Source: Niebla homalea
Lineage: Eukaryota > Ascomycota > Lecanoromycetes > Lecanorales > Ramalinaceae
Direction: 5' to 3'
Assembly (NCBI GenBank): GCA_019925105.1
Contig: JAHGAU010000010.1
Span: 1,426,001 to 1,490,000, forward strand
DNA: 64,000 bases
How positions within the stretch are numbered: the first letter of the stretch is position 1; the number at the start of each line of letters is the position of its first letter. Made by a program: the position numbers and the translations under genes. The notes under the pieces were generated by a model. It saw only the letters and a program-made list of their open reading frames with translations, ran no database searches and was not told the origin of the DNA. Of this stretch, positions 47,492 to 57,234 are shown piece by piece.

Positions 47492-48757
47492 ATGAAGGCT
47501 GGTAAAGGTAATGCACGTCCGTTCTTTTCGACTCCCGTTGGTCTTTCGTTCGTTGTCTTCTTATCAATCTTCTTGCCTCTCATTCAGCACTGCAATCAGG
47601 CGTATTATCCGGATCCGACATCAGCCTTTTTTGATCCGGTGCGTGGGTATGAGAGATCTTATTCACTGCAAAGGGAGCAGCAGGCTTTGGAAGTGGTGGG
47701 AGGTGTGGATGCTGACTTCATCTCGCCGGTGAGGAGTCATGGAGTCCCAAGGATGTGCATTGGTATCGCGACTATCGCCAGGGAAGGGGAACAGTACGTT
47801 CAGCGGACTGTCGGCTCCTTACTGGCTGGATTGAATGAGACGCAGAGGAGTGAGATACTCCTGTTAACCCTGGTCGCACATACGACGCCTGAAATCCATC
47901 CGGCTTTTGACGAGCCTTGGCTCAGAGTACTGCCAGACGAGGTGCTTTTCTATGACGAGACAAACCCATCTTTCAACAACCTCATCAAATGGGAACGCGA
48001 GCGGAACTTTCTGGCTAAAGGCAGATTTGACTACGCCTCTACTCTGAGTCAATGTTTGACTTCTGGTGCACCATACATCGCCATTATCGAAGACGACACC
48101 TTGGCAGCTGAGGATTGGTACCCACGCACCCTCGACGCCCTCGAGCAGGTGGAGGACTATCACCAGCATGTCAACTCACCTACCGATTGGCTCTACCTTC
48201 GTCTATTCTTCACTGAGGAATTCCTGGGCTGGAACCTCGAAGAGTGGCCTGCCTTCCTCGCCAAAGCGATTGGCATCGACGGGGTGACAGCTATGTTGCT
48301 TTTCCTGCTGCATCAGTGGCTACCCCGTTACATTCCGCACACTGTCATTCTTGCCGTTACCGGCATCTATATCCCATCACTCATCACACTCTACCTTGCC
48401 GCTGGTCGTCTATCTATGCAGCCGCTGACCTCGGGCGTTATCCAAATGCCCAATTTCGGCTGCTGTGCCCAGGGTTTGGTGTTTCCTCAACAGATCGTGC
48501 CTGATGTCATCGAAAGGCTGGGTAGTGCCAACGGTGGCTTTGTTGACCAGACTCTTGAGCAGTGGGCAGCAGAAGGGGATGGCTTGGCAAGATGGGCGGT
48601 GGTGCCAAGCCTGCTGCAGCATATGGGCGCACATAGCAGCAAAGGGGATGATTTCGGAAAGAAGGCGGAGTGGGGAAGGAGTGTGGCCCAGAAGATCTGG
48701 AGCTTCGGTTTTGAAAGTTACAGACAAGGTAATACTCAATTGCAGAATATTGATTAG
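47492..48757 (+). CDS. PGAP4-like Golgi glycosyltransferase
   Basis: Single exon, 421 residues. An N-terminal anchor (VGLSFVVFLSIFLPLIQ) is followed by a GT-A-like domain: RMCIGIATIAREGEQYVQRT, then GAPYIAIIEDDTLAAEDWY (a DxD-like acidic site, EDD). The domain is interrupted by two hydrophobic helices (VTAMLLFLLHQWL and HTVILAVTGIYIPSLITLY), after which NFGCCAQGLVFP and FVDQTLEQWAAEGDGLARW complete it. An N-terminal helix plus a transmembrane hairpin inserted in the catalytic domain is the hallmark of PGAP4 (TMEM246), which adds GalNAc to GPI anchors in the Golgi of animals. The fungal acceptor and sugar are not known to me; the enzyme class is an inference. Confidence 0.75.
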   Translation: MKAGKGNARPFFSTPVGLSFVVFLSIFLPLIQHCNQAYYPDPTSAFFDPVRGYERSYSLQREQQALEVVGGVDADFISPVRSHGVPRMCIGIATIAREGEQYVQRTVGSLLAGLNETQRSEILLLTLVAHTTPEIHPAFDEPWLRVLPDEVLFYDETNPSFNNLIKWERERNFLAKGRFDYASTLSQCLTSGAPYIAIIEDDTLAAEDWYPRTLDALEQVEDYHQHVNSPTDWLYLRLFFTEEFLGWNLEEWPAFLAKAIGIDGVTAMLLFLLHQWLPRYIPHTVILAVTGIYIPSLITLYLAAGRLSMQPLTSGVIQMPNFGCCAQGLVFPQQIVPDVIERLGSANGGFVDQTLEQWAAEGDGLARWAVVPSLLQHMGAHSSKGDDFGKKAEWGRSVAQKIWSFGFESYRQGNTQLQNID

Positions 48758-49378
48758 GATGGCTGGCATGACTGAAACGATTTATTTCCGATCAAGACTA
48801 TCTGAATTACTGAAAGATGAAAACATTGTATCACTAGCTCCTCCTCCTATTTGCTCTTACCGGTCCCTCCCACCTTCCCTCTTTGAGTCGTGTCAGATTG
48901 TTCAACAGGCGTGTTAGAAGCATTGCAAGCGAAATGGATGATTTTATGCTGGAGTGTGGCTGAGCGCCGTTCTTTCGGAAAGAGCGGGACTGATTTCCCT
49001 AGCAGCAACGCCGTAGATATCGGGCTCGGAAAGGACAAAGGCCGGCGTCTTCTGTTGACAATGATGATGTGTGAGATGTTTTCGGCAGTAGGTTGGTCGA
49101 AAGCGCCAAGATAGGACTGATTCAGGTCGAGCATGATAACACACGTACGTTCCCCGGGGTAGCAAGTGGTGATGTGGTCAGATGGGATGCCTTTAGAGAG
49201 AGATACTCTGCCTGAAGATGGCCGAGCGTGAAACTTGTTGACGCTGGAGAGCGATTACACCCATTCCTGGCTGGCGCTCCTCCAGACCTTGCCAAAGTAG
49301 CAGATTTAGAGCGCACACTGAAGTCGAAAACAATATGAGCACACAAATTCGCCCTTGCCAGCCTTTCCTGAGGAGATC
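48758..49378. other. Convergent intergenic region
   Basis: 621 bp between the PGAP4-like and SprT-like stop codons. Overlapping short frames on both strands have no recognisable content. Confidence 0.4.
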
Positions 49379-50544
49379 CTAATAATCATTCTCAGGTTTG
49401 GTACTCATCGGAGTATCGATCGAGGGAGGTTGTACAGCGTGGTCCGGCTTGGGTGCCTGCAAAACCACTTTAGACTCGTCGACATGACGTGTCTGATATT
49501 TCGTGGCTCTCTCTTCCTCAGTGAGTCGTAGCTCTGGATGGACCATGAACTTCTTGGCTAACATCTCGATTTCCTTCGTATTCACGATCCAGTCTCGATC
49601 GAGCTGCTTCTGCTCTTCAGTGTCTTTTCCTGCGCGCCAATACAGATGCCAATTACACTTTTTGTTGCAGACGGCTCTATCTTGCTGAATGATGGGCGTG
49701 TACCACATGTCTGCGACGTCCTCAATGTCAAAGGGAAATTCGACAAGGGCGCACGCAAGACAGATGCGACAGGAGTCATACTTGGGGCAAGCAGGCATGT
49801 GGAGCCATTGACGGAAGAGCCGGTCGATGACGTTGTATAACCACCTGAAGTTGTAGCCGTGCATGGAGTCCCAACCGTGGATTTCGTCGAACCTCTTCCT
49901 TGGGAAGATGCCGCAAATGACTTCAAGGTATGCGTGCTGGAATCATGGCCAAGTCAGTGAAAATTGAACAGCTACTACATCAAGAGTCATCTCCTGCTTA
50001 CAGTGAGCTCGTGAACGAGAGTCTGCCATGACTCCTGGAGATATCCCTCATAGCCGCAGTTCTCAGTCCTGTCGAATATGGAGTTGATGTTGAGCATTAC
50101 CCAGACTCTCAATTTCTGGTCCGCACACCGGTACCACGAAAAGGTGACACCGTACAAGGGCCCACCGTTGACGAAAGCATGCCAGCCCACCTTCACATCT
50201 CGCAAAAGACGGTCGTTAAAAAAAGCTGCATCCATGAAGGGAAACGACCGAAGGACGCCATCAGGACTCCATACGGAAGGCTCGAGCTGCAATTTGAGCT
50301 GTTCAAGGGCACGGTGTTGTCGACTCCCTGGCACAACATTGGAGAGCAAGAATCGAGTCAGTTGCCGTACGGCATCCTCCAGGCTGAGATACTCCCTGTC
50401 CAGTGGAGGCCAAGACCCCTGTGGAATGAATTTGGTATCCTCTCGAGTGAGTGCAAAAGGTCCAATAGCTGGAGCAATATCCTTGCAGGCCTGTGCCTGT
50501 CTGATATGGAGAAGCTTCCGAGATTTGCGAGTGAGGGTGGGCAT
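49379..50544 (-). CDS. SprT-like zinc-metallopeptidase-fold protein
   Basis: Exons 50002-50544 and 49379-49936 with a 65 nt intron (GTAAGC..GCTGG/CAG) give 366 residues; start is ATG of MPTLTRKSRKLL. The intron falls inside the zinc site: exon 1 ends SWQTLVHELT and exon 2 begins HAYLEVICG, so splicing makes HELTHAYL. A third ligand is likely in MHGYNFRW, like the HGPEF of Spartan/SprT proteins, but about ten residues further on than in Spartan. A Cys cluster follows (CPKYDSC, CRICLAC, then CNKKC), possibly a zinc ribbon. SprT-fold relatives cut DNA-protein crosslinks or are of unknown role. No PCNA- or ubiquitin-binding motif was recognised. Exact function unknown. Confidence 0.65.
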
Positions 50545-51578
50545 CTTATCGCGTTTGACTTGTTCTGACGGAGAGAGACTTTGCTTCACTGTGAACGCTG
50601 GAACGGGTACTACGTGGTTGGAAGCAAGACAACAGGATCATAGTCACAAGCGGTTTCTTGTATGTGCTTTGAGTGTTGAAAGGAAATTGGCTTAAATGAC
50701 ACCACTGTCTATGTTGGAAAGCAACACGAAAAAGAAACTGATTTTTGCTTTTAAGCCATTCCTTTACAACAAGGATGGCGAGATCGGGGGCAAAGAGTGT
50801 CATAAAGCTTGGGCGGTGACACTTAGCATGAGTACCCGTTGGGAGACGATCCAAGTCTTGGAAATGGCGGTGAGAAGCATCAAGACACGTGTGATGATTT
50901 GTCACTGCGCCATCACAAGAAAAGGTATAATACACAACACTTCGGCGTGATTCTGAGGTATCAATAGCCAAGAATCGATCCTACGTACATTCAAACCATG
51001 TCTGTCGTTCCCAGTGATGATATAGTGAGTGGAGTGGATTGTTCGAGAAGTTGCGTTGCTCCAAACATTACACGAGCACGACGATACTCACATATCCATC
51101 ATACTGGTTGCAAGCAACAAGCCCTGAAGACAAATTTCCCTTGAAGAAGGAGCATTCAGAAGGCCATGGAGCAAGATCGATGACCCCATACTATCACCTG
51201 ATGGTTTCTGCAAATTAGCAAAATCTCATTTCGAAATAGTAGAGGCAGGATTGGCAAGTCTGAGGAAAGCAGATAGAAAGTAGATGCATGACGGAAATAT
51301 CATGGAATAGATACCCGCCGAGGTAAATAAGCGTTAACTAGCGCCGGGAACTTCCACTCCCGTCCGTGTTTGGGCGTTATGACATCGTCAAATCTTTTCT
51401 TGGGTGCGAAACAGAGTAATACATCTGTACATAAAGACGTGAGAAGTCAATGCCGGTTGCCCATCAGCTTGGCATCGGCCTTCGTCCTTAGCATTTGTAT
51501 TAAAAGATGTTTGGTTGATAATTGAATCAATCGTTCCTTCAAGGGAGATCTCCTCTTCCCTCCAATCCAGTCCAAGTA
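50545..51578. promoter_or_regulatory. Divergent intergenic region SprT-like/Ste14
   Basis: 1,034 bp between outward-facing starts. Overlapping frames of 84-205 codons at its left end are antisense to, or extensions of, the SprT-like gene; the rest carries no coding signal that I could see. Confidence 0.4.
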
Positions 51579-52577
51579 ATGGCCTCCGGTAATTCTTCTG
51601 GTATTTCCCGGCCACACCATCCTTCAGATATCGACGCTCAGTGGGAGCCACGGACTTCACATAGGGACAATTACTGGGATCATCTGAACGGTCATGTCGA
51701 CACCAACGGATCGCTCACACCCGCTTCCTCGCTCACATCATCACCCATCTCCCCACCATCAATCGATCCCAGACGCTCTCCGGCTGGCATCGCTCTCCGC
51801 TCCCACCTCCTGGGCTTCACCCTCGGCGCTTCCGTCTCACTGACAATCTACCTCGCTTCCCGCCACAATCCTCTATGGCGTTTACCCTTCTTCCTCTCCG
51901 CCCTCTCCATCTTCCACAGCTTGGAATTCTTCGTCACAGCGCGGTATCGCCCCTCCGCCGCGACCACCTCCGCTTTCCTCCTGGACAACGGACGCGCTTA
52001 CAATATCGCCCATCTCTGCGCCTTTTCCGAATGTCTTTTGCAGCATCTTCACCCATTCTTTCCAATCCACGGACTCCCCTTCTTCTCCCTCTTCTTCTTC
52101 TTCAGTGTTTCCGGGCTTGCCTGGATCGTGCTAGGGTTGTGTCTGACGATTGCGGGGCAGACGATCAGGACTGTGGCCATGGCGCAGGCGGGGACGAATT
52201 TCAACCACGTCGTGCAGTCTTATCGGAAGGAGGACCATGTGTTGGTGACTGAGGGCGTGTATCGATTTACGAGGCACCCGGCTTATTTTGGATTCTTCTG
52301 GTGGGGGTTGGGTACGCAGGTTGTGTTGGGGAATGTGGTCTGCTTGGTCGGATACGCTGTTGTGTTGTGGCGGTTCTTTAAGAAGAGGATTGACAGTAAG
52401 TTATATGGCACCATCGTCTCGCATACGCATGGTCTGTTCTGGAGTATCATCCAGAGACACTTGCTAACGGCCCTTTCCACCATTGCAGCAGAGGAAGAAT
52501 TCCTCATTCGATTCTTTGGACAAGAATATGTAAAGTATAAGCAGCGGACTGGCGTCGGCATCCCATTCATCTCGTGA
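51579..52577 (+). CDS. STE14: Isoprenylcysteine carboxyl methyltransferase
   Basis: ER membrane enzyme that methylates the C-terminal prenyl-cysteine of Ras, Rho and a-factor-like proteins. Exons 51579-52395 and 52489-52577 give 301 residues; start is the ATG of MASGNSSGISR, the upstream frame having only a TTG. A Ser/Pro-rich N-terminal tail of about 65 residues precedes six hydrophobic segments. ICMT signatures: SLEFFVTARYRPS, AGTNFNHVVQSYRKEDHVLV, and GVYRFTRHPAYFGFFWW (RHPxY), then after splicing KKRIDTEEEFLIRFFGQEYVKY with the EE/FGxEY tail needed for S-adenosylmethionine binding. The 93 nt intron is a multiple of three without stops. Confidence 0.93.
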   Translation: MASGNSSGISRPHHPSDIDAQWEPRTSHRDNYWDHLNGHVDTNGSLTPASSLTSSPISPPSIDPRRSPAGIALRSHLLGFTLGASVSLTIYLASRHNPLWRLPFFLSALSIFHSLEFFVTARYRPSAATTSAFLLDNGRAYNIAHLCAFSECLLQHLHPFFPIHGLPFFSLFFFFSVSGLAWIVLGLCLTIAGQTIRTVAMAQAGTNFNHVVQSYRKEDHVLVTEGVYRFTRHPAYFGFFWWGLGTQVVLGNVVCLVGYAVVLWRFFKKRIDSKLYGTIVSHTHGLFWSIIQRHLLTALSTIAAEEEFLIRFFGQEYVKYKQRTGVGIPFIS

Positions 52578-52876
52578 CAAAGTAAATATTGTTGGCGTGA
52601 ATGTCATGAGTTCTACAAAGTTAGACTCGTATCTATATAATGACTAAGAGTCCGAATCGCCCTCGGCTTACTCGAATGAATTAAAGTCTTCCCAACATGG
52701 CTAGATGACATTCCCAAAGACAGGGGATTTGCCACTGAGATCCGACGGTGAGAAGCTGATCAGAACCACAGGTGATCTAGGCTGGCAATTGCCCAGTGAG
52801 AATCTTGACCCATGGACTATTTGTCGCCCGGGGATGAAATCTACCCTTTCCCACTAGCGATCCAAGTATCCCAAGG
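52578..52876. other. Convergent spacer
   Basis: 299 bp between convergent stops; nothing recognised. Confidence 0.4.
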
Positions 52877-53620
52877 TCACCGATAGCCCTTTAGCGAGCT
52901 GCGTATGGACTCGACGTCTATCTCGTTATCGCTCAAATCCTCATCATACGGCTCGAATCCCGGATCGAACTGTGGCCCGCCGCACGTAAAGTGCTGCTGT
53001 GCGAAGTACTGGAACCTGGGCCACCAACCCTTTTTGGCTCTTCTCTGCCGCTCTGCCTCCATCTTTTCGGCTGTGATCGGCGCTTTGCTGGTGCCGGGGC
53101 TGTGGAAGACCTCATCGCTGACGGATGGTCCTAGGCTTCTGGGCGATGAGGCTTCCGATATTGCTGACCCATCAAGATATCTTATGCTTCTCTGCCGGAA
53201 AGGTGGCTTCAGAAGTTCTGGCTCTACTGGGTATAGGCTGTTCCTTCTGTGAGGAGGTCTTCGCGATCCTCGTCCTATACTCAGCGATCGCAATGTGCCT
53301 GAGGAATAGGTGGTGCTCGAATTGGTCGTTGCTGTTGAAGGTGAATGTCGAAGGTCCTTCCGTGTTGATGACCCAGACGGACCTTGGGCTCTCACTCGGC
53401 GGCGGAGTACATCATCTGAAAACACAGCTGGTGGCATTTGATCCATATCACTTTGACCTGTCTCCCTGAGGCGGAAAAGATCCTGCTCCAAGACAAGGGG
53501 ACGGCGGGGAAAAACTGGACCTTGTCCGCGTAAGTTGGCTAGAAGTCGCTCATTAGACATTTGGTCCAATGCAACCTTGAGTCAATGCGAAGACTTACGA
53601 GGGCATATCTCATGCTTCAT
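52877..53620 (-). CDS. Unrecognised protein, Ser/Arg-rich with conserved-looking ends
   Basis: Not a family I recognise. Preferred model: exons 53599-53620 and 52877-53538 joined by a 60 nt intron (GTAAGT, CTAAT, TTCTAG), giving 227 residues that begin MKHEICPPNLRGQGPVFPRR. The unspliced alternative starts at ATG 53560 (MSNERLLANL). The first 40 residues and the last 60 look structured and conserved-like (LVLEQDLFRLRETGQSD; AKKGWWPRFQYFAQQHF; CGGPQFDPGFEPYDEDLSDNE), while the middle is Ser/Arg-rich and probably disordered. No signal peptide or membrane helix is seen. The acidic tail could be an interaction site, but no function can be assigned. Confidence 0.6.
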
Positions 53621-54148
53621 AAGTTTTAGGATCCTCGTTTCGGTCATTTGCGTTGGGTCAGATCTGGAATGCTGCCGACCACATGATTTGTGATTTGGGG
53701 CTCGATTGATGTTGTTAAGCATGGCCCGGTTGAAGGTTTGGCCAGGGGTGGAAGGGCAAACAGGCAAACAAGTAGAGCGAAACCAATTCAAGCCGTGCAA
53801 TTCGCAACTAATAGTCACGGGCTTGCATGAGCCAGCCTTGGTATACACACCACAACCACATTGGCGTTCCTCGACCACAGTATTGCCAACAAAGAACATA
53901 CGCGTTGGGGTAACCTCTGCCATATTGGAATGGCGAAAGACCACGCCTGCTCAATGGTTTCGTGGCTGAAAGAATAGATCAACTACTGCCACACAACGTC
54001 ACATCCTAATAGATACTTAAGATTTATGTGCTTAAGAGATTTGGAGCGTTCGATTGGAATAATCATGTTTTTGAGAGGTTTCGTGAATGAAATTGTTCAT
54101 GGGCAATCGAAAGGACTGGGTCGATCCTGCGAGTCTTGAATCCAGGCG
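53621..54148. other. Intergenic region
   Basis: 528 bp between the unrecognised protein and the 3' end of PEX8. Frames on both strands (53582-53944 minus, 53706-53969 plus) lack any recognisable motif. Confidence 0.4.
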
Positions 54149-56194
54149 TCAAGATTTACTCAGAGCTTGACCTCTTCCATGAGGGCTCATCAACGCTCCT
54201 TCCTGCTCTGCTACATCTCGATACGCCACGGCTTCTCGACCTTCCCCGGTGCCCCACCACGCAAGGCAAAGAGACGCGCGATCGATATCCATTTCGCCGT
54301 TGCTTAGGACTTCCCAGAATCTCTGGCGACATACCTGGCGTTGATTGGGGTTTTTCACCATGACCAAAGATGCAGCAGCGAGCTCCAGCCAGTCTTCCAA
54401 TTGGTGCAGTGGAAGGAAAGGCAACGAGTCTATCAGAGCGAGTTGATAGGCGGCCTCTTTTGAGAGACCGTCTTGTCGGAAGATTGCTGGGATGCTATCG
54501 AAGTGTCCATCCAACGGCGCTACACTGGCAGGCTCGATCTTTGAGCGGACAAGCTCTAAGATAAGAGATGGCAGCAGAGGTTCCGTTGCATTGATAGGAA
54601 ATGGGGGCGACGAGATCCTCACGAGGGTTTTGATCGCCATACGGAATTGACGCGGAGAGATTGCGCTGGGAAACGTTTCGAAGACAATATCGAGATACTG
54701 ATGGATATGCCTGGAGACCAACACTGAGTTCTGGGGGGCTGACAGCACAGATAAAGTGACGCTATGAGCAGCCTCAAATATCTCCCGTATTCTAGCATCG
54801 CTGCCAACTCCTAGGTATGGCCTGCAAGCTCCGAGGAGGAGCTCTTCATTCACATCGGGTGATAGCATCGCGGTCATATGCTCTGCGACATTCAGGAAAT
54901 ATAGGTCATGACAGCGGTCAAGCGGGTGGTCTGAGAATTTGCCTGGAGCCTTCGAATTGATGTCTCTTAGGAAAGCTTCAGCCTGCACAGGATAGTGTGA
55001 CAGAATGTCGATGGCTGACAACAAGACGAATTGATACTGGGAGAATGCTGTCTGAGCCGAGCGAGATGAGACAAAATAAACGTTTCGAAGTGTGTGAAGC
55101 GTTTGGATGGCCACCAAAGGTCCAAAGTCAGGCGGGAGCCTCCCATCTTCCAGGACTCGGCCCAGCATTGACCTCAATACAAGAACCATGGCAAAAATTG
55201 CAGATCTTAGCATTTGCCATAAGATTGGTAAAGTAGATCTCAAACTCTCCTGAGTGAGGAATTCTGATTCCTCCACTGCGTCAATCTCAGAGAGCTTGTT
55301 TTGCTGCCACTGTACAAGCAAAGACCTGGAAAAGCCGAAGAGATCTTTCATGACCGCAGCTAGAGTATCGGAATCTTGGACCTGTTCAATGCAGAAGGCC
55401 ATGATGCGGGAGATAGTGCCCAAGCTTGCTACCAGTGGCCCACTGACCATTCGTTGAAGTTGCGCTATCGTCGATGATTTGGCAGACCAGTTAAATGTCG
55501 TACGTGTTACTTGAATAATATCACTGTCGATGGTGCTGAGCAAATAGCCAGAATGCAGGCCGGTTTGAGTGAAGAAAATAGCATTGACCGTAATCGGAAG
55601 CAGCAGTCGATGGTCGAGACTCATTTTGTGTTCGAGTTTAAGCAAGTCAAAGATATAGCTCAACAACATAACGATGCTATTGACGGCAAGGTCGTCGTTC
55701 ATCTCGTCTCCATATAGAGAGAGGTTTATTGCTTTAATACTCGCACTTTGCAATATGTGACTCAAAGACGCAGATACAGCTATTTCGCCCTGGAATTGAA
55801 GGCCTGAGAGAAGACCACTGAGTACACAAAGGTGTCTCCATCTTGGCGAATTTTCATCAGCGCCTTTGATTACAGCAAGAGACCATTCGTCAATTGACAA
55901 CAGCCGCTGATTTGGATGCGCATTAGGGAACTCGCTGGATCGATTCCGCTGGACTAAATGACCTGCTGCACTGTTGAAGACGCCCAAAATGCGAAGGACG
56001 GTTCGCAATCCATCCGGATGCTCCCATAATGATGGCGCTGTCAAAATCTGCGAAGTGAGAAGCGTTACATTCAAAGGATTTGTGAGGAGACCCAAAATCG
56101 TCGCTGCTGAGCCCAGGACTCTGGAGACATCTTCAGCATCGGCTGGACTCCTCAATGCTCGCAAAAGTGTTGCGAGTGAGCTGTTTGTAGACAT
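54149..56194 (-). CDS. PEX8: Peroxin Pex8, peroxisomal importomer subunit
   Basis: Intraperoxisomal protein that links the docking and RING subcomplexes of the matrix-import machinery. Single exon, 681 residues from ATG 56194 (MSTNSSLATLLRALRS); the frame is open 33 codons further up without similarity. The filamentous-fungal Pex8 pattern is evident: SAATILGLLTNPLNVTLLTS, GLRTVLRILGVFNSAAGHL, LLVQWQQNKLSEID, VLRSMLGRVLED, HPLDRCHDLYFLNVAEHMTA, and RFWEVLSNGEMDIDRASLCL. The protein is all-helical with no membrane span. It ends SKS, whereas Pex8 proteins commonly end in a PTS1 such as SKL. A MITE lies about 135 bp upstream of the start. Confidence 0.85.
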   Translation of the reverse strand: MSTNSSLATLLRALRSPADAEDVSRVLGSAATILGLLTNPLNVTLLTSQILTAPSLWEHPDGLRTVLRILGVFNSAAGHLVQRNRSSEFPNAHPNQRLLSIDEWSLAVIKGADENSPRWRHLCVLSGLLSGLQFQGEIAVSASLSHILQSASIKAINLSLYGDEMNDDLAVNSIVMLLSYIFDLLKLEHKMSLDHRLLLPITVNAIFFTQTGLHSGYLLSTIDSDIIQVTRTTFNWSAKSSTIAQLQRMVSGPLVASLGTISRIMAFCIEQVQDSDTLAAVMKDLFGFSRSLLVQWQQNKLSEIDAVEESEFLTQESLRSTLPILWQMLRSAIFAMVLVLRSMLGRVLEDGRLPPDFGPLVAIQTLHTLRNVYFVSSRSAQTAFSQYQFVLLSAIDILSHYPVQAEAFLRDINSKAPGKFSDHPLDRCHDLYFLNVAEHMTAMLSPDVNEELLLGACRPYLGVGSDARIREIFEAAHSVTLSVLSAPQNSVLVSRHIHQYLDIVFETFPSAISPRQFRMAIKTLVRISSPPFPINATEPLLPSLILELVRSKIEPASVAPLDGHFDSIPAIFRQDGLSKEAAYQLALIDSLPFLPLHQLEDWLELAAASLVMVKNPNQRQVCRQRFWEVLSNGEMDIDRASLCLAWWGTGEGREAVAYRDVAEQEGALMSPHGRGQALSKS

Positions 56195-56331
56195 TTGTAC
56201 ATTTCTCCCGTTCCAGGGCACGCGATTCGAATGCAGAGACCCCTCCGACTGCGTATGAAGTTGGGTAAAGATGCTGTTGGTAGCGTTGACCAATCAGAAG
56301 ACGCCTGACCGACAAAACCTCGGTAAGTCTA

Positions 56332-56500
56332 TCGTCGAATCCATTTCAAGTGGCCACCGCGCTAAAAAATTACCGATTTTCAGGCTTTTTTTGTATGAGT
56401 AATTATGGTTTTTGATTTAAAAAGTTTGAACCCAAAAATACTCATACAAAGAAAAGATGCATACTCTTAGCGCGGTGGCCACTTGAAATGGATTCGACGA
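56332..56500. mobile_element. 169-bp MITE with 34-bp perfect terminal inverted repeats
   Basis: Left arm 56332-56365 (TCGTCGAATCCATTTCAAGT..CTAA) is the exact reverse complement of right arm 56467-56500. Both ends are flanked by TA (56330-56331 and 56501-56502), consistent with the TA target duplication of Tc1/mariner/pogo transposases. A second, inner inverted repeat (about 56385-56401 against 56439-56456, around GTATGAGTA/TACTCATAC) lets almost the whole element fold back. The interior is AT-rich and encodes nothing, so it would be a non-autonomous element mobilised in trans. It sits between the Pex8 start and the cupin 3' end and has not been visibly RIP-mutated. Confidence 0.9.
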
Positions 56501-56589
56501 TATCTAGTCAATCTCTATGAACAGTGTTGAATCTCATAGATGTAATCTCGTTTTCAGCTTACTATAAGTGAATGACTTGAATGTACTAT

Positions 56590-56964
56590 TCAGAGACCGC
56601 CCATGGCCTTTGCATCTACCCTTCGATCGGTCTTCGCATCCCCCGTGTTCACGACACCTTTGGGCTCCAAAAGCAGCACGCCAACTTCCTTCTCCGCTAC
56701 TGGTAAATGCTCAACACCTTTGGGTACGACGAACATTTCCCCCGGCTTCAGATTAATTTCGCCATTTCGTAGCTTGATTTGCAATGTGCCTGTCAATATC
56801 AAGAACAGCTCATCCGTGTCTGGATGGGAATGCCACACAAACTCCCCAAGAAGTTTGGCAATTTTTATGTCGTAATCGTTGAGCGAACCAATGATTTGCT
56901 GAGCCCAATGGTCATGGACGTTGTCGAGGAGTTGAGTTGGGTTGAGGATTTTGGGTTGCGTCAT
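56590..56964 (-). CDS. Single-domain cupin protein
   Basis: Small cupin of 124 residues, single exon, ATG start. The cupin metal motif is present: GEFVWHSHPDTDELFLILTG (H-x-H-x(5)-E type) followed by the second motif GEMFVVPKGVEHLPVA with its histidine. One jelly-roll domain, no signal peptide. Such proteins are usually annotated as mannose-6-phosphate-isomerase-like or germin-like small cupins; the metal and substrate cannot be read from sequence. Its 3' end is 90 bp from the MITE. Confidence 0.82.
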   Translation of the reverse strand: MTQPKILNPTQLLDNVHDHWAQQIIGSLNDYDIKIAKLLGEFVWHSHPDTDELFLILTGTLQIKLRNGEINLKPGEMFVVPKGVEHLPVAEKEVGVLLLEPKGVVNTGDAKTDRRVDAKAMGGL

Positions 56965-57234
56965 GGCGTAGATATCTGTAGAGGCACTGAAACGTTTTGG
57001 GGAACGCTCTTCTTCCCGCTACTCTTCTCACAAGTCAATCGACCCTCGAAACAATTATATACATCCAGGGAAATGCGAAGGAAGGATATCACAATTACAC
57101 AGGTGTCTCTGGAAAATAATGGTATGGTGGGGCAGAGCTATGCGATGCCTTTGAGTGCACGCTAGTCACGTCAGCGACTGTCGATTCTCCTTCTCATATG
57201 GAGTGACGGTCCACGCTCTGTCGTCCAAATTCCA

